A DNA stretch of 64,000 nucleotides from an uncultured Pelagibacteraceae bacterium. GTDB taxonomy: Bacteria > Pseudomonadota > Alphaproteobacteria > Pelagibacterales > Pelagibacteraceae. The notes under the pieces were generated by a model, which worked only from the letters and a program-made list of their open reading frames with translations, had not been told where the DNA came from and did no database searches. The DNA lies in contig CACNVR010000002.1 of NCBI GenBank assembly GCA_902623975.1, forward strand, positions 1-64,000. The letters are read 5' to 3'. Made by a program: the position numbers and the translations under genes. The stretch's first letter is position 1, and each line of letters begins with the position of its first letter. Shown here piece after piece: positions 39,189 to 49,937 of the stretch.

Positions 39189-40139
39189 ATGACTAAAATA
39201 AAAGGTTTATTATTGACCGAGGGTATGCACGGCATGATTAGCCAAGTTGAGGGTCTTGCCAAAGCTTTACAACTGGATTTTATACACGAGAAGATTGAAC
39301 TAAATAATTTTTGGAAATTCATCCCACCAAAAATTACTCCTGTAAAAAGCTTTGTTTTTAAAAATGTAATCCATGAAAAATTTGAAATTGTTATTTCTTG
39401 TGGAAGAAAGAGTGTTGTTCCGTCGATTTATTTAAAGAGTAAATATAAAAATAAGATAATGAGTATTCACATTCAAGATCCAAAAGTTTCTTTAGACAAT
39501 TTTGACTTAGTAGTAGCCCCAGAACATGATGGTTTAAATGGAAAAAACGTGCTTAAAACCAAGGGTGCTATCCACTACTTAAGAAATGATGAATTAAATG
39601 AAAATATTTCATATTTAAAACCTCAAATAAAAAAAGAAAAAATAGTCACTCTAATTATGGGTGGTCCAAACAAGTACTATAATTATAACAGTACTGATAT
39701 TGATCAAATATTCTCAAAAGTAAAAAAAAATTTTATAAATGATGGTTATCAGCTTATTTTTATTCCATCTATGAGAACACCCCAAAGAATTATAGAAATG
39801 GCAAAAAATTATTTCGATAAAAATCAGATAATAATTACTAATGTTGACAAAAAAGCTTATCTTTCTTCTCTAAAATTAGCAGATCACATTGTTGTTACAT
39901 GTGACTCAATATCAATGATTTCAGAAGCAGCTATAACTGGCAAACCAATATATGTAGCCCAAATGAACTCTCGAAAAAAAAACTTTCGTTTTTTAAAGTT
40001 TTTTGAGTCATTTAAAGCCTTAAATATCATAAGAGATCTTGAAAATTCTGTAGATGAGTGGAGTTATGAAAAACTTAATGAAACTGACAAAATATCGAGA
40101 TATATAAAGGATCAACTAAAAAATTATGACTTTTCTTAG
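39189..40139 (+). CDS. ELM1/DUF1022-family protein, glycosyltransferase-like
   Basis: The 316-residue protein reads LLLTEGMHGMISQVEGLAKAL at the N-terminus, ISCGRKSVVPSIYLKSKY in the first domain, and VVTCDSISMISEAAITGKPIYVAQM in the second. This two-domain GT-B-like pattern is shared with plant mitochondrial fission factor ELM1 and bacterial DUF1022 proteins. The enzymatic activity is unknown; the sugar-nucleotide loop (CDSISMISEA) suggests glycosyl transfer. It overlaps the following oxygenase gene by 14 nt, so the two probably act together. Confidence 0.8.
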   Translation: MTKIKGLLLTEGMHGMISQVEGLAKALQLDFIHEKIELNNFWKFIPPKITPVKSFVFKNVIHEKFEIVISCGRKSVVPSIYLKSKYKNKIMSIHIQDPKVSLDNFDLVVAPEHDGLNGKNVLKTKGAIHYLRNDELNENISYLKPQIKKEKIVTLIMGGPNKYYNYNSTDIDQIFSKVKKNFINDGYQLIFIPSMRTPQRIIEMAKNYFDKNQIIITNVDKKAYLSSLKLADHIVVTCDSISMISEAAITGKPIYVAQMNSRKKNFRFLKFFESFKALNIIRDLENSVDEWSYEKLNETDKISRYIKDQLKNYDFS

Positions 40140-40788
40140 TTCAATATTAAATGAATCAAAAAAACACAATTATCCTTTTGATCATTGGGAGTATAATAAT
40201 GCTTTGAGCGAAGAAGCAATTAATGAAATTGTTAATGCAGATATTCCTGATTTAAGTGAACATAATCTTTCATATGATGGAACAAGAGCTATTGATGGCG
40301 GAGCTGCAGAGTTTAGAGAGGGAATCATTTCTGGCGGAAAGGCTAAAAAGTTTAGATGTTTTATCACTAAAAAAAATGCCCCTGAATATCCAAACCTTGT
40401 AAAATTTATAAAAGAACTTCAATCTGAAAAGGTTCATAAGACAATTTCTAAAATGATAGGTAAAGATTTATCACATTCTTTTGTAAGAGTTGAGGTAATA
40501 TGCGATAGAGAAGGTTTTTGGTTAAAACCGCATTGTGATATAAAAGAAAAATTGATGTCAGGCCTCATTTTCATAAATAAAGAAAATGAATCTGAAAGTT
40601 TAGGAACAGATTTTTATAACGAAAAGTTGGAAAAAGTTAAAACTGTTCCATATAAAAATAATTATGGCTATTTATTTACAAGCGGCCCAAATACATGGCA
40701 TGGCATGGAAAAGAAAAAAATTCTAAAAGAGAGAAGATGTATCCAAGTAAATTATGTAACCTTTGAAACTGATTGGAAAGTAGATTAA
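40126..40788 (+). CDS. 2-oxoglutarate/Fe(II)-dependent oxygenase-like protein
   Basis: The 220-residue protein has the facial-triad pattern: His and Asp in WLKPHCDIKEKLMSGLIFIN, and a distal His in GPNTWHGMEKKKILKERRCIQVNYV, whose Arg would bind 2-oxoglutarate. It resembles the prolyl-hydroxylase/SM-20 group of cupin-fold oxygenases. The substrate is unknown; translational overlap with the ELM1-like gene hints at modification of a glycan or lipid. Convergent with the small membrane protein gene, 7 nt apart. Confidence 0.75.
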   Translation: MTFLSSILNESKKHNYPFDHWEYNNALSEEAINEIVNADIPDLSEHNLSYDGTRAIDGGAAEFREGIISGGKAKKFRCFITKKNAPEYPNLVKFIKELQSEKVHKTISKMIGKDLSHSFVRVEVICDREGFWLKPHCDIKEKLMSGLIFINKENESESLGTDFYNEKLEKVKTVPYKNNYGYLFTSGPNTWHGMEKKKILKERRCIQVNYVTFETDWKVD

Positions 40789-40795
40789 AATTTCT

Positions 40796-41032
40796 TTAGA
40801 GCAAATTTGAATAAAGCCCCATAACAATAAGTGCACCTAACATTAAACAAATACCAGTGACAGCTTTTAGTTGATCATCATTAGATTTATCATTTATTTT
40901 CCAAACATAGTAATTGCTTTTATTTAAATTAGTTATTTCTTTTATTTTTTTTTCTTTAGGAAAATTGATAACTTCAGCATTAAGGTTTTTTTCAATAGCT
41001 GACTCAATATATTTGTGTATTTCTGAGCTCAT
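40796..41032 (-). CDS. Small protein with C-terminal membrane helix, unknown
   Basis: The 78-residue frame has an amphipathic N-terminus (IHKYIESAIEKNLNAEVINFP), a charged linker and one C-terminal helix AVTGICLMLGALIVMGLYSNLL. No family is recognised. It is supported by normal codon use, a plausible topology and exact packing against the oxygenase gene. An overlapping plus-strand frame (40914-41195) looks like a shadow. Confidence 0.6.
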   Translation of the reverse strand: MSSEIHKYIESAIEKNLNAEVINFPKEKKIKEITNLNKSNYYVWKINDKSNDDQLKAVTGICLMLGALIVMGLYSNLL

Positions 41033-41112
41033 AGTTTATAAATGTTCATTTAAAAAATTTTTTCTAAAACTAACAACAAAGTTACTAGCCATTTTGGGTT
41101 ATATAAAATTTT

Positions 41113-41147
41113 ATTTTTGCAAGTTTTCAACTAATGATTGCAAAAAT
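41113..41147 (-). terminator. Possible hairpin just after carB
   Basis: A 10-bp perfect inverted repeat ATTTTTGCAA / TTGCAAAAAT with a 15-nt loop begins 1 nt past the carB stop. On the carB strand no long U-run follows directly, so it may be a 3'-stabilising or weak termination hairpin. The remainder of 41033-41112 shows nothing recognisable. Confidence 0.4.
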
Positions 41148-41148
41148 A

Positions 41149-44100
41149 TTATTTTATTTCCTGAAGAGAGTTTATCTCAATTTTTTTTGATTTAAGAGAT
41201 CTAATTCCTTCTATGCATGCAAGTGCAGTAGACATATTTGTACAATATGGGACTTTATTTTTTAGAGTAGCCCTTCTTAAAGCCACAGCATCATTAAGTC
41301 TATGTTCACTATTTCCTCCACCAGTATTAATAACAAGAGCAATTTTCTTTGAATTTAGTACGTCAACTATATGTGGTGATCCACTGCTAACTTTGTTAAT
41401 TATTCTACATTTCATTCCATTTTTTTTTATGTAATCTGCTGTTCCTTTGGTTGCAGATAATTTAAAGTTAAGTTTTATTAATTTTTTTGCAAGATCTATT
41501 CCCTCATCTTTATGTGAATTTTTCAATGATATAAATGCCAATCCCTTTTTTGGTAATGAATTTGAAGCAGCAATTTGACTTTTGGCGAATGCCATCCCAA
41601 AATCTTTATCAAATCCCATGACCTCACCAGTTGACTTCATTTCTGGTCCCAAAAGTAAATCACTGTTCGGAAATTTGTTAAAAGGAAATACAGCTTCTTT
41701 TACTGCAAACATACTAAAAGATTTTTTCTTTAAATTGAATTTTGATAAATTTTCACCAGTCATCACTCTTGAGGCAATTTTAGCAAGAGGTATTCCCTTT
41801 GCTTTAGATACAAAAGGGACTGTTCGACTTGCTCTTGGATTTACCTCAATCACGTAAATTTCATCTTTCTTAATTGCAAATTGAATATTCATAAAACCTT
41901 TTACTTTTAAAGCTAAAGCTAATTTTATTGTTTGGTTTTCAATTTCTTTTATTAAAAAAGGCTTAATAGAAATAGGTGGAAGACTACAAGCTGAGTCTCC
42001 AGAATGAATACCTGCTTCTTCTATATGTTGCATAATACCAGCAACATGAACATTCTTGCCATCAGATATTGCATCAACATCAACTTCCATAGCATGATCA
42101 ATAAATTTATCTATTAAAATTGAATTTTCTTCTGCAGCTTTAAAGGCCTCTTCTACAAAATTTTTAAGCTGACTTTTTTCATAAACAATTTCCATAGCTC
42201 TTCCACCCAGCACATAAGAGGGCCTTACCATTAAGGGTAGGCCAATTTTATCAGCTATCTGGATTGCTTGTTTAAAGTTTTTTGCTGTTCCACTTTCAGC
42301 TTGTTTTAATTTCAATCTATTTAAAAGATCTCTAAATCTATCTCTGTCTTCTGCTAGATCAATAGAAGAGTATTGTGTGCCAAGAATGGGAAGTTTATTT
42401 TCATTTAAGAATTTCGCTAATTTTATAGGAGTTTGACCTCCAAACTGAGTTATCACCCCAATAAGATTTCCTTTCTCTTGTTCTTTTTTAATAATGTTGA
42501 ATACATATTCTTCTTTTAAAGGCTCAAAGTACAATCGATCACTAGTATCATAGTCGGTTGAAACAGTTTCAGGATTACAATTAACCATTATGGTTTCAAA
42601 ACCAGCATCTTTAAGTGAAAAACTTGCCTGGCAACAACAATAATCAAATTCAATACCTTGTCCAATTCTGTTAGGTCCACCTCCTAATATAACAATCTTT
42701 TTCTTAGTCGATGGATCTGCCTCACATTCTGAATTAATTGAGAAGTTTCTCTGGTATGTCGAGTACATGTAAGGTGTGAATGATTTAAATTCGGCTGCAC
42801 AAGTATCCACTTTTTTAAATACTGGTAAAATTTTAAGAGCAGATCTTTTTCGTCTTATTATATCCTCAGTTATATTCGTTAATTCTGCCAATTTTTTATC
42901 AGAAAAACCAATAGATTTTATTCTATTAAATTCATTAAAATTCTTTGGCAATCCAATTCTCTTAATCTTAATTTCATCGTCTATTATTTCTTTTATTTGC
43001 TCTAAAAACCATGGATCAATTTTAGATAATTGAAATACTTTTTTTAAATTAATTTTTTTTCTAATCGCCTCTGCAACAAGTAATAGTTTATTTGGAATAT
43101 TTTCTTTGAGTTTTTTCTTAATTTGTTTTTTATTTAAATTGAATATTCTATCTAATCCTGAAAAACCTGTTTCAAGAGATACCAATGCTTTTTGAAGAGA
43201 CTCTTTAAAGTTTCTTCCTATAGCCATTGCTTCACCAACTGACTTCATTGATGTACCCAAAGTTACTGGAGAAGTTGAAAATTTTTCAAATGTAAATCTT
43301 GGAATTTTTGTAACCACATAATCAATACTTGGTTCAAATGAAGCAGGTGTTACTTTGGTAATTTCATTTTTTAATTCATCCAAAGTGTAACCAATCGCAA
43401 GTTTTGCAGCAACTTTTGCAATTGGAAATCCAGTTGCTTTAGATGCAAGGGCTGATGATCTTGACACTCTTGGGTTCATCTCAATCACAACCATTCGACC
43501 GTTCTTAGGATTTATTGCAAACTGAACATTTGATCCACCTGTCTCAACACCAATTTTTCTCAAACACGCAATAGAAGCGTTTCTCATAACTTGGTATTCT
43601 TTATCAGTTAAGGTGAGTGCTGGAGCGACTGTTACTGAGTCCCCAGTATGTACCCCCATTGGATCAACATTTTCAATTGAGCAGACAATTATACAGTTAT
43701 CTTTTTTATCTCTTACAACTTCCATTTCAAATTCTTTCCAGCCCTCCAAACATTCTTCAACTAATACCTGGCTAACTGGAGACTCGTGAAGTCCATTTTT
43801 TATTATTTTAATATAATCTTTTTTGTTCTTGGCTATACCACCACCAAGACCTCCAAGTGTAAATGCAGGTCTTATAATAGCAGGAAGACCAATCTTTTTT
43901 AAAACTTTTGATGCCTGATTAATATTATTTACAATTTGAGATTTAGGTAGATCTAAACCAATATCTATCATATTTTTTCTAAATTTTTTTCTATCCTCTG
44001 CATTAGCAATTGCCTTCGAGTTTGCCCCTATAAGTTCAATTTTATATTTTTTTAAAATTCCCATCTTTTCAGCTTCCATTGCAAGATTAAGTGCGGTCTG

Positions 44101-44376
44101 ACCACCCATGGTTGGTAGAATTGCATCTGGTTTTTCTTTTTTAAGAATTTTTTCTAAGACCTCTAATGTTATTGGCTCTATATAAGTTTTATCTGCAATA
44201 TCTGGATCTGTCATAATAGTTGCAGGATTTGAATTAATTAAAATTACTTTATAGCCCTCATCTTTTAAAGCCTTACAAGCTTGTGTACCCGAATAATCAA
44301 ATTCACATGCTTGACCAATAATAATTGGCCCAGCTCCTACAACTAATATTTTTTTAATATCTTTTCTTTTGGGCAT
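41149..44376 (-). CDS. carB: Carbamoyl-phosphate synthase large chain
   Basis: The 1075-residue protein has two tandem ATP-grasp halves. The first begins [30 protein letters not shown] and the second [28 protein letters not shown]. Metal and ATP loops include [26 protein letters not shown] and [20 protein letters not shown]. The C-terminal MGS-like domain ([16 protein letters not shown]) binds regulators. It makes carbamoyl phosphate for pyrimidines and arginine. The start overlaps carA by 23 nt. Confidence 0.98.
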   Translation of the reverse strand: MPKRKDIKKILVVGAGPIIIGQACEFDYSGTQACKALKDEGYKVILINSNPATIMTDPDIADKTYIEPITLEVLEKILKKEKPDAILPTMGGQTALNLAMEAEKMGILKKYKIELIGANSKAIANAEDRKKFRKNMIDIGLDLPKSQIVNNINQASKVLKKIGLPAIIRPAFTLGGLGGGIAKNKKDYIKIIKNGLHESPVSQVLVEECLEGWKEFEMEVVRDKKDNCIIVCSIENVDPMGVHTGDSVTVAPALTLTDKEYQVMRNASIACLRKIGVETGGSNVQFAINPKNGRMVVIEMNPRVSRSSALASKATGFPIAKVAAKLAIGYTLDELKNEITKVTPASFEPSIDYVVTKIPRFTFEKFSTSPVTLGTSMKSVGEAMAIGRNFKESLQKALVSLETGFSGLDRIFNLNKKQIKKKLKENIPNKLLLVAEAIRKKINLKKVFQLSKIDPWFLEQIKEIIDDEIKIKRIGLPKNFNEFNRIKSIGFSDKKLAELTNITEDIIRRKRSALKILPVFKKVDTCAAEFKSFTPYMYSTYQRNFSINSECEADPSTKKKIVILGGGPNRIGQGIEFDYCCCQASFSLKDAGFETIMVNCNPETVSTDYDTSDRLYFEPLKEEYVFNIIKKEQEKGNLIGVITQFGGQTPIKLAKFLNENKLPILGTQYSSIDLAEDRDRFRDLLNRLKLKQAESGTAKNFKQAIQIADKIGLPLMVRPSYVLGGRAMEIVYEKSQLKNFVEEAFKAAEENSILIDKFIDHAMEVDVDAISDGKNVHVAGIMQHIEEAGIHSGDSACSLPPISIKPFLIKEIENQTIKLALALKVKGFMNIQFAIKKDEIYVIEVNPRASRTVPFVSKAKGIPLAKIASRVMTGENLSKFNLKKKSFSMFAVKEAVFPFNKFPNSDLLLGPEMKSTGEVMGFDKDFGMAFAKSQIAASNSLPKKGLAFISLKNSHKDEGIDLAKKLIKLNFKLSATKGTADYIKKNGMKCRIINKVSSGSPHIVDVLNSKKIALVINTGGGNSEHRLNDAVALRRATLKNKVPYCTNMSTALACIEGIRSLKSKKIEINSLQEIK

Positions 44377-45547
44377 TTTTTTTAATGTTGTTAATAAATT
44401 CTTGAAACAGATAGACGCTATCTTGTGGCCCAGGGTTTGATTCTGGATGATATTGTACTGAAAACACTGGTTTATTTTTAAGTCTTATTCCCTCAATAGT
44501 ATTATCAAAAAGAGATTTATGAGTTATTTCAATTTTTTTTGGTAAAGTTTCTTCAACAACCACAAAGCCATGGTTTTGGCTAGTAATTTCAACTTTATCG
44601 TGGACTAAATTTTTGACAGGATGGTTTGCACCTCTATGTCCTAATTTCATTTTTTTTGTTTTTCCACCTAAAGCTAATGCTAAAATTTGATGCCCTAAAC
44701 AAATTCCAAAGACTGGTAAATTTTTTGTAATTAATTTATTAATTATTTTTATTGCATATTTTCCTGTTGCTGCTGGATCACCGGGACCATTGGATAAAAA
44801 TATTCCATGTGGTTTAAGTTCCAATATTTTTTCTGCAGAAGTTTTACAAGAAACAACTGTTACTTTACATTTAAAGTCTGAAAAATATCTTAAAATATTT
44901 TTTTTTATCCCATAATCAATCGCAACTATATGAAATGAATTTTTTGTATTTCTTTTATATCCTGTTTCCTTTTTCCAAGTTTTTATGCCATTCCAAATAT
45001 AGTTTTTTGGAGTTGTTACTCTTTGTGCAAGATCTAAATTTTTTAATCCACTCCATTTAATTGTAGAGCTCGTTAATTTGTTTAAATTAAATTTTCCATT
45101 TTTCGAATAGGAAATTGTTCCCTTAGGTGCGCCTTTGTCTCTGATAAAGTTTGTTATACTTCTAGTATCTAACCCTGTAATTCCAATAATTTTATTTTTT
45201 TTGAGCCAGGTATCTAAATGCAAAAATGCTCTATAATTTGAGGGAGAAGTTATTTCAGAATTCAAGATTACACCCCTCGTCCATATTTTGTCAGACTCTA
45301 TATCTTCCTTGTTAGTTCCAACATTTCCAATATGTGGAAATGTAAAGTTAATAATCTGACCCGCATAAGAAGGATCAGAAATAATTTCTTGGTAACCAGT
45401 TAAAGATGTATTAAAGCAAACCTCTCCGGTCGCTTCACCTTGAAAGCCGATACCGACTCCTCTAAAAATTTTCTTGTTTTCAAGAACTAAAACGCCCGTA
45501 TTAAATTTTGAATTTTTTGAGTTTGTTTTTTTTGCTTTTTTGATCAA
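44354..45547 (-). CDS. carA: Carbamoyl-phosphate synthase small chain (glutaminase)
   Basis: The 397-residue protein has the N-terminal domain [58 protein letters not shown]. The class-I amidotransferase has [15 protein letters not shown], the catalytic Cys in [16 protein letters not shown] and the His/Glu in [11 protein letters not shown]. It delivers ammonia to CarB. The 126-nt upstream gap to yqeY holds a weak 8-bp hairpin (AAAATTGT / ACAATTTT, 45612-45633) and AT-rich -10-like tracts without a convincing -35. Confidence 0.97.
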   Translation of the reverse strand: MIKKAKKTNSKNSKFNTGVLVLENKKIFRGVGIGFQGEATGEVCFNTSLTGYQEIISDPSYAGQIINFTFPHIGNVGTNKEDIESDKIWTRGVILNSEITSPSNYRAFLHLDTWLKKNKIIGITGLDTRSITNFIRDKGAPKGTISYSKNGKFNLNKLTSSTIKWSGLKNLDLAQRVTTPKNYIWNGIKTWKKETGYKRNTKNSFHIVAIDYGIKKNILRYFSDFKCKVTVVSCKTSAEKILELKPHGIFLSNGPGDPAATGKYAIKIINKLITKNLPVFGICLGHQILALALGGKTKKMKLGHRGANHPVKNLVHDKVEITSQNHGFVVVEETLPKKIEITHKSLFDNTIEGIRLKNKPVFSVQYHPESNPGPQDSVYLFQEFINNIKKNAQKKRY

Positions 45548-45673
45548 TTACAACTCATAAGTTAAAGGTTAATACAATAATTGATTTATAATCGCAACAG
45601 AGATGTATTATAAAATTGTAAAAAAACAATTTTTCTTTTGAAGAAATTTTTCTTTAAAGTAGATTAAACAAAT

Positions 45674-46135
45674 ATGTCATTAAAAAAAACGATCGAAACT
45701 GAATATAAAAATGCTTTAAAATCTAAAGATAAATCAAAAATCTCAACTTATAGGTTAATTTTATCATCAATTAAGGACCTAGAAATTTTAAATAGGTCAG
45801 GGCCAAATAAGAAAAAAACAGATGATGAAGATATAAAAAAACTTTTTAAGAAAATGGTTAAACAAAGAGCCGAATCAATAGACATATATAAGAAAAATAA
45901 TCGTTCTGATCTTTTGGAAGTAGAGCAAAATGAATATGATATTTTATCTAGTTTTCTGCCAAAACAACTAAGCGATGAAGATACAAAAAAAATTTGCGAG
46001 GAGACTATTTCTAAGTTGAGTGCTACTTCGATTAAGGACATGGGTAAAGTTATGGGTGAATTAAAAAAAAAACATGCTGATGAGATTGATTTTGCAAAAG
46101 CAGGAGCTTTACTAAAACAACTACTTAACAAATAA
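45674..46135 (+). CDS. yqeY: GatB/YqeY-domain protein
   Basis: This 153-residue YqeY protein (KKTIETEYKNALKSKDKSKISTYRLILSSIKDLEI ... ILSSFLPKQLSDEDTKKICEETI ... DMGKVMGELKKKHADEIDFAKAGALLKQLL) is homologous to the tRNA-binding tail of GatB. Exact function is uncertain; it occurs next to dnaG/rpoD in many bacteria. The stop shares one base with the dnaG start (TAATG). Confidence 0.93.
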   Translation: MSLKKTIETEYKNALKSKDKSKISTYRLILSSIKDLEILNRSGPNKKKTDDEDIKKLFKKMVKQRAESIDIYKKNNRSDLLEVEQNEYDILSSFLPKQLSDEDTKKICEETISKLSATSIKDMGKVMGELKKKHADEIDFAKAGALLKQLLNK

Positions 46136-47907
46136 TGAAGTACCCAAAAGAATACCTTGATGAAATTAAATTAAGATTAAAAGTTTCAGTTGTTGTATCA
46201 AAATTTTTAAGTCTAAAAAAAAGAGGAAAAGAGTATGTGGGGCTTTCTCCATTTAAGAATGAAAAGACACCCTCATTTACAGTAAATGATGAAAAAGAAT
46301 TTTATCATTGTTTTGCTACTGCTGAACATGGAAATATTTTTGATTTTGTTATGAAAACTCAAAATTTAAGATTTGGTGAAGCTGTAAAATACTTAGCAAA
46401 TCTTGCTGGCATGCAACCATATATTTTTTCAAAACAAGATGAGGAAAGAGAAAAAAAATGGAAAACTTATTCATCAATTTATAATCAATATGTAAATTTC
46501 CATCATAATCAACTTTTAAAAAATGAAGATTTTGATTTTGTAAGAAGTTATTTAAAAAATAGATCTCTTGACAAAGATCAAGTTAAAAAATTTAAGATTG
46601 GATTTGTTGAAAAAAACTCAAAATTTTTTGATACTCTAAGAAAAGATTTTAATCTAGATGACATTCTAGAAACTGGCCTTTTTTATTTAGATGAAAAAAA
46701 AAAAATTTATGTTGAGAGATTTAAGAATCGCTTAATCTTTCCGATTAATAATATTTCAGGACAACCAATAGCCTTAGGTGGAAGAATAATTGATAAAAGT
46801 GATTTTCTAGCTAAGTACATAAATTCTCCAGAAACTTCTTTTTTTAAAAAAGGATCGAACTTATACAATCTAAATTTGGCTAGAAAGTTATCAAACAAAT
46901 TAGATAGCATTTATTTAGTAGAAGGATATATGGATGTTATTGGGTTAAGTAAAAATGGAATTGAAAACGCTGTAGCAAATTTAGGGACTGCTTTAACAGA
47001 TAAGCAAATATTCACTCTAAATCAGTTTTTTAATGACGTTATTATCTGCTTTGATGGAGACGAAAGTGGATATAAAGCTGCTACTAGAGCAGCAGAAAAT
47101 TCTATAAAAGATCTAAAGCCTGAAAAACAAATTTCATTTTTATTTTTACCTGATGCTGAGGATCCAGATAGTTTTGTAAACAAGAATGGCAAAAAGTATT
47201 TTATTGATTTTTCAGAACAAAATAAAATTTCAATTCATCAATTTATATTTAACCACTATAAAAAAAATACCAGAAATAATCCATCTTCTATGGCAATTTT
47301 TGAAAAAAAATTAAGAGCAATAGCAAACACAATAAAAGATAATTTTATTAAAAAATATGTTTTAGAATATTTCTTAGATAAAATTTCTGAACTTACTCCA
47401 CATCTAAACCAAACAATCAAAAAGAGTCGTATGAGAGTCAGATCTTTAGAAAAAACTAAAAAACATTTTAATGAGAGTGAGTCTCTAAGTGGGGTTGAGC
47501 TAAAAGAATTTTCTTTAATATATTTAATAATTAATAATTTAACTTTAATTCAGCAAAATATTCATTTAGTTGAAAACATCAAACTTTTTACTGAGGTGAA
47601 TAAGCAAATTTTTGATAAAATTATCACTAAATTAAAATTAGAGAAAAAACTATCATTAGATCAATTGGATATTGATGGCCAGTTGATAGATAAAATAAAT
47701 AAGTTTGCCCCAATAAAACATATTTTGAAAAATAAACTTATTAATGAACACGAAATAATTGAATTGATAGATGATATAAGCAGAGATTTAAACAACTATG
47801 ATTTAGAGTTTAGAATTCAAGAACTAGAATCGAAGTTTTCTCAAGATTTAAGTGAGACGACATTTAATGAGCTAAAAGAGCTTAAAAAAAAGCAAAATAT
47901 CAATTAA
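46135..47907 (+). CDS. dnaG: DNA primase, zinc ligands mostly missing
   Basis: The 590-residue protein has the CHC2-type N-terminal fold (YVGLSPFKNEKTPSFTVNDEKEFYHCFATAEHGNIFDFVMK) and a TOPRIM RNA polymerase core with VEGYMDVIGL and IICFDGDESGYKAATRA intact. The C-terminal half is a divergent helicase-interacting region. Of the usual zinc ligands C-x2-H ... C-x2-C, positions read Ser38, Lys41, Cys59, Thr62, so a zinc site is unlikely. The fold residues around it are conserved, and the frame is open. Confidence 0.95.
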   Translation: MKYPKEYLDEIKLRLKVSVVVSKFLSLKKRGKEYVGLSPFKNEKTPSFTVNDEKEFYHCFATAEHGNIFDFVMKTQNLRFGEAVKYLANLAGMQPYIFSKQDEEREKKWKTYSSIYNQYVNFHHNQLLKNEDFDFVRSYLKNRSLDKDQVKKFKIGFVEKNSKFFDTLRKDFNLDDILETGLFYLDEKKKIYVERFKNRLIFPINNISGQPIALGGRIIDKSDFLAKYINSPETSFFKKGSNLYNLNLARKLSNKLDSIYLVEGYMDVIGLSKNGIENAVANLGTALTDKQIFTLNQFFNDVIICFDGDESGYKAATRAAENSIKDLKPEKQISFLFLPDAEDPDSFVNKNGKKYFIDFSEQNKISIHQFIFNHYKKNTRNNPSSMAIFEKKLRAIANTIKDNFIKKYVLEYFLDKISELTPHLNQTIKKSRMRVRSLEKTKKHFNESESLSGVELKEFSLIYLIINNLTLIQQNIHLVENIKLFTEVNKQIFDKIITKLKLEKKLSLDQLDIDGQLIDKINKFAPIKHILKNKLINEHEIIELIDDISRDLNNYDLEFRIQELESKFSQDLSETTFNELKELKKKQNIN

Positions 47908-47974
47908 TACATCTAATTTAATAATGGATTTTTGTAATTTTAGTACTATATAAGACTCTTCAAATTAAACAGCT

Positions 47975-49801
47975 GTGGAAAGAATAATTACAAAATCATT
48001 TGCAAGATTAATGGGTCGAGGTACCCACCGAGGTTTTATAACATACGAAGAGTTAAATAAATCACTAGGTAAAAGAAATCTTTCAGATGAAAATTTAGCT
48101 CAGGCTTTTATCCATATTTTAGATGAAAATATAACATTAGTTGAAAAAAAATCCGATTATAAAGTTTTAAGAAAAAAAGAAAGTAGTTCAAAAGAAGAAG
48201 GAAAGACAATAGAAAAAAGTGATGATCCAATTAGAATGTATCTTAGAGAAATGGGCGGAGTTGAGCTTCTTTCAAGAGAAGGTGAAATTGCAATAGCTAA
48301 AAGAATTGAAGCTGGAAAAGATGTTATGCTTATTGCTCTTTCACAAAGTCCTATTACAGCCCAACAATTTTTTGATTGGGATGAAAAATTACAAAAAGAT
48401 GAAATTTTGGTCAGAGAGATTATAGATATAGACACAAACTATATGGAAGATGAGTCTACAGGACCAAGTGCAAAACAAAAAAATTCTGGTGAAGCTGAAA
48501 AAGAGGAGAACTCGAGTGATGATAGTGATGATGATTTTAATCCAACACTTGCTGCAATGGAGTCTGAAATCAAACCAAAAGTACTTAAAACTGTAAACTT
48601 GCTTACTAAAGAATATATTAAATTAATTAAATACCAAAATGAAAAATTGAAGTGTGTTTTGAATTCTGAAACGTTTTCTACAGCAAAGGAAAAAAGTTAT
48701 GAAAAAATTGTTAACAGCATATTAGAAAATATTAAATCTTTGCAATTATCACCTTCTGTTTTAGAAGAATTGGTACAAAAACATTATGTTGAAAATAAAA
48801 AAATTATTTCTCTAGAGGGCAATTTGCTCAGATTAGCAATGGATCATAAGATACCTCGAAATGAATTTATCAAATTTTATATCGGCAATGAAATAAATCC
48901 TAACCTGAAAAAGTTTTTAGATACAAATTCGGTATGGAAACAATTTTTTTCAAAAAACAAAAATGAATTTAAGAATATAAGAGAGAGATTAATTGAGATT
49001 AGTAATAAGCTAGGAATTTCAGTAACAGACTTTAAAAAATTGGTAAGTAGAATTCAAAAAGGTGAAAAAGAGTCAAGAATCGCAAAAAAAGAGATGGTAG
49101 AAGCGAATTTAAGATTGGTAATTTCTATAGCAAAAAAATATACAAACAGAGGGTTACAGTTTTTAGACCTTATACAAGAGGGAAATATAGGCTTAATGAA
49201 AGCAGTGGATAAATTCGAGTACAGAAGAGGTTATAAATTTTCCACTTATGCTACTTGGTGGATTAGACAAGCAATTACTAGATCAATAGCTGATCAAGCA
49301 AGAACGATAAGAATACCTGTTCATATGATAGAAACAATAAATAAAATTGTGAGAACTCAAAGATTAATTTTAAGCGAATATGGCAGGGAAGCAACTCCAG
49401 AGGAGTTAGCAAAAAAACTGAGAATGCCACTTGATAAAGTAAGAAAAGTTTTAAAAATTTCAAAAGAACCGGTTTCTTTAGAAAAACCAGTGGGTGACGA
49501 AGAGGACAGTAGTTTGGGAGATTTTATAGAAGATACAAAAGCGCTTGCTCCTTTAGAACAAGCTATCAAATCTAATCTAGGTGAAGCGACAACAAAAATT
49601 TTATCAACTTTAACTCCAAGAGAAGAAAGAGTTTTGAGAATGCGATTTGGTGTGGGTATGAATACAGACCATACTTTAGAAGAAGTTGGATTGCAGTTTT
49701 CGGTGACTCGAGAAAGAATTAGACAAATAGAGGCCAAAGCTCTTAGAAAATTAAAACATCCGAGCAGATCAAAACAATTAAAAAGTTTCTTGGAGAGTTA
49801 A
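47975..49801 (+). CDS. rpoD: RNA polymerase primary sigma factor (sigma-70)
   Basis: This 608-residue sigma-70 starts at GTG 47975. Region 1.2 is [29 protein letters not shown]; a non-conserved region follows. Regions 2.1-2.4 are [74 protein letters not shown]. Region 4.2 is [27 protein letters not shown]. It directs housekeeping promoters. It lies 67 nt after dnaG, and tRNA-Val begins only 6 nt after its stop. Confidence 0.98.
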   Translation: MERIITKSFARLMGRGTHRGFITYEELNKSLGKRNLSDENLAQAFIHILDENITLVEKKSDYKVLRKKESSSKEEGKTIEKSDDPIRMYLREMGGVELLSREGEIAIAKRIEAGKDVMLIALSQSPITAQQFFDWDEKLQKDEILVREIIDIDTNYMEDESTGPSAKQKNSGEAEKEENSSDDSDDDFNPTLAAMESEIKPKVLKTVNLLTKEYIKLIKYQNEKLKCVLNSETFSTAKEKSYEKIVNSILENIKSLQLSPSVLEELVQKHYVENKKIISLEGNLLRLAMDHKIPRNEFIKFYIGNEINPNLKKFLDTNSVWKQFFSKNKNEFKNIRERLIEISNKLGISVTDFKKLVSRIQKGEKESRIAKKEMVEANLRLVISIAKKYTNRGLQFLDLIQEGNIGLMKAVDKFEYRRGYKFSTYATWWIRQAITRSIADQARTIRIPVHMIETINKIVRTQRLILSEYGREATPEELAKKLRMPLDKVRKVLKISKEPVSLEKPVGDEEDSSLGDFIEDTKALAPLEQAIKSNLGEATTKILSTLTPREERVLRMRFGVGMNTDHTLEEVGLQFSVTRERIRQIEAKALRKLKHPSRSKQLKSFLES

Positions 49802-49807
49802 AACTTT

Positions 49808-49882
49808 GGGCCGTTAGCTCAATAGTAGAGTACTGCATTGACATTGCAGGGGTAGTTGGAGCGTAACCAACACGGCCCACCA
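49808..49882 (+). tRNA. tRNA-Val (anticodon GAC), non-canonical elbow
   Basis: The acceptor stem GGGCCGT/ACGGCCC is perfect, with A73 and encoded CCA. The anticodon stem CTGCA/TGCAG closes loop TTGACAT (anticodon GAC). The T-stem GTTGG/CCAAC is perfect, but the T-loop is AGCGTAA instead of TTCRANY. The D-loop AATAGTA has no GG pair. Positions 15 and 48 are both A. Fully paired stems argue it is functional rather than a pseudogene. Confidence 0.85.
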
Positions 49883-49937
49883 TTGAAATCTCTTTAATTG
49901 ATAACTGATCAAAAATGTTATAACACATTAGTAATTT

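Noticed and set aside
45548-45673. Possible riboswitch or attenuator between carA and yqeY
   Set aside because: Only a weak AT-only 8-bp hairpin and no conserved RNA motif recognised; 126 nt is enough for two ordinary promoters.
47954-47958. GACTC (GANTC) 17 bp upstream of the rpoD start
   Set aside because: No convincing promoter hexamers around it; single GANTC sites are expected by chance every few hundred bases.
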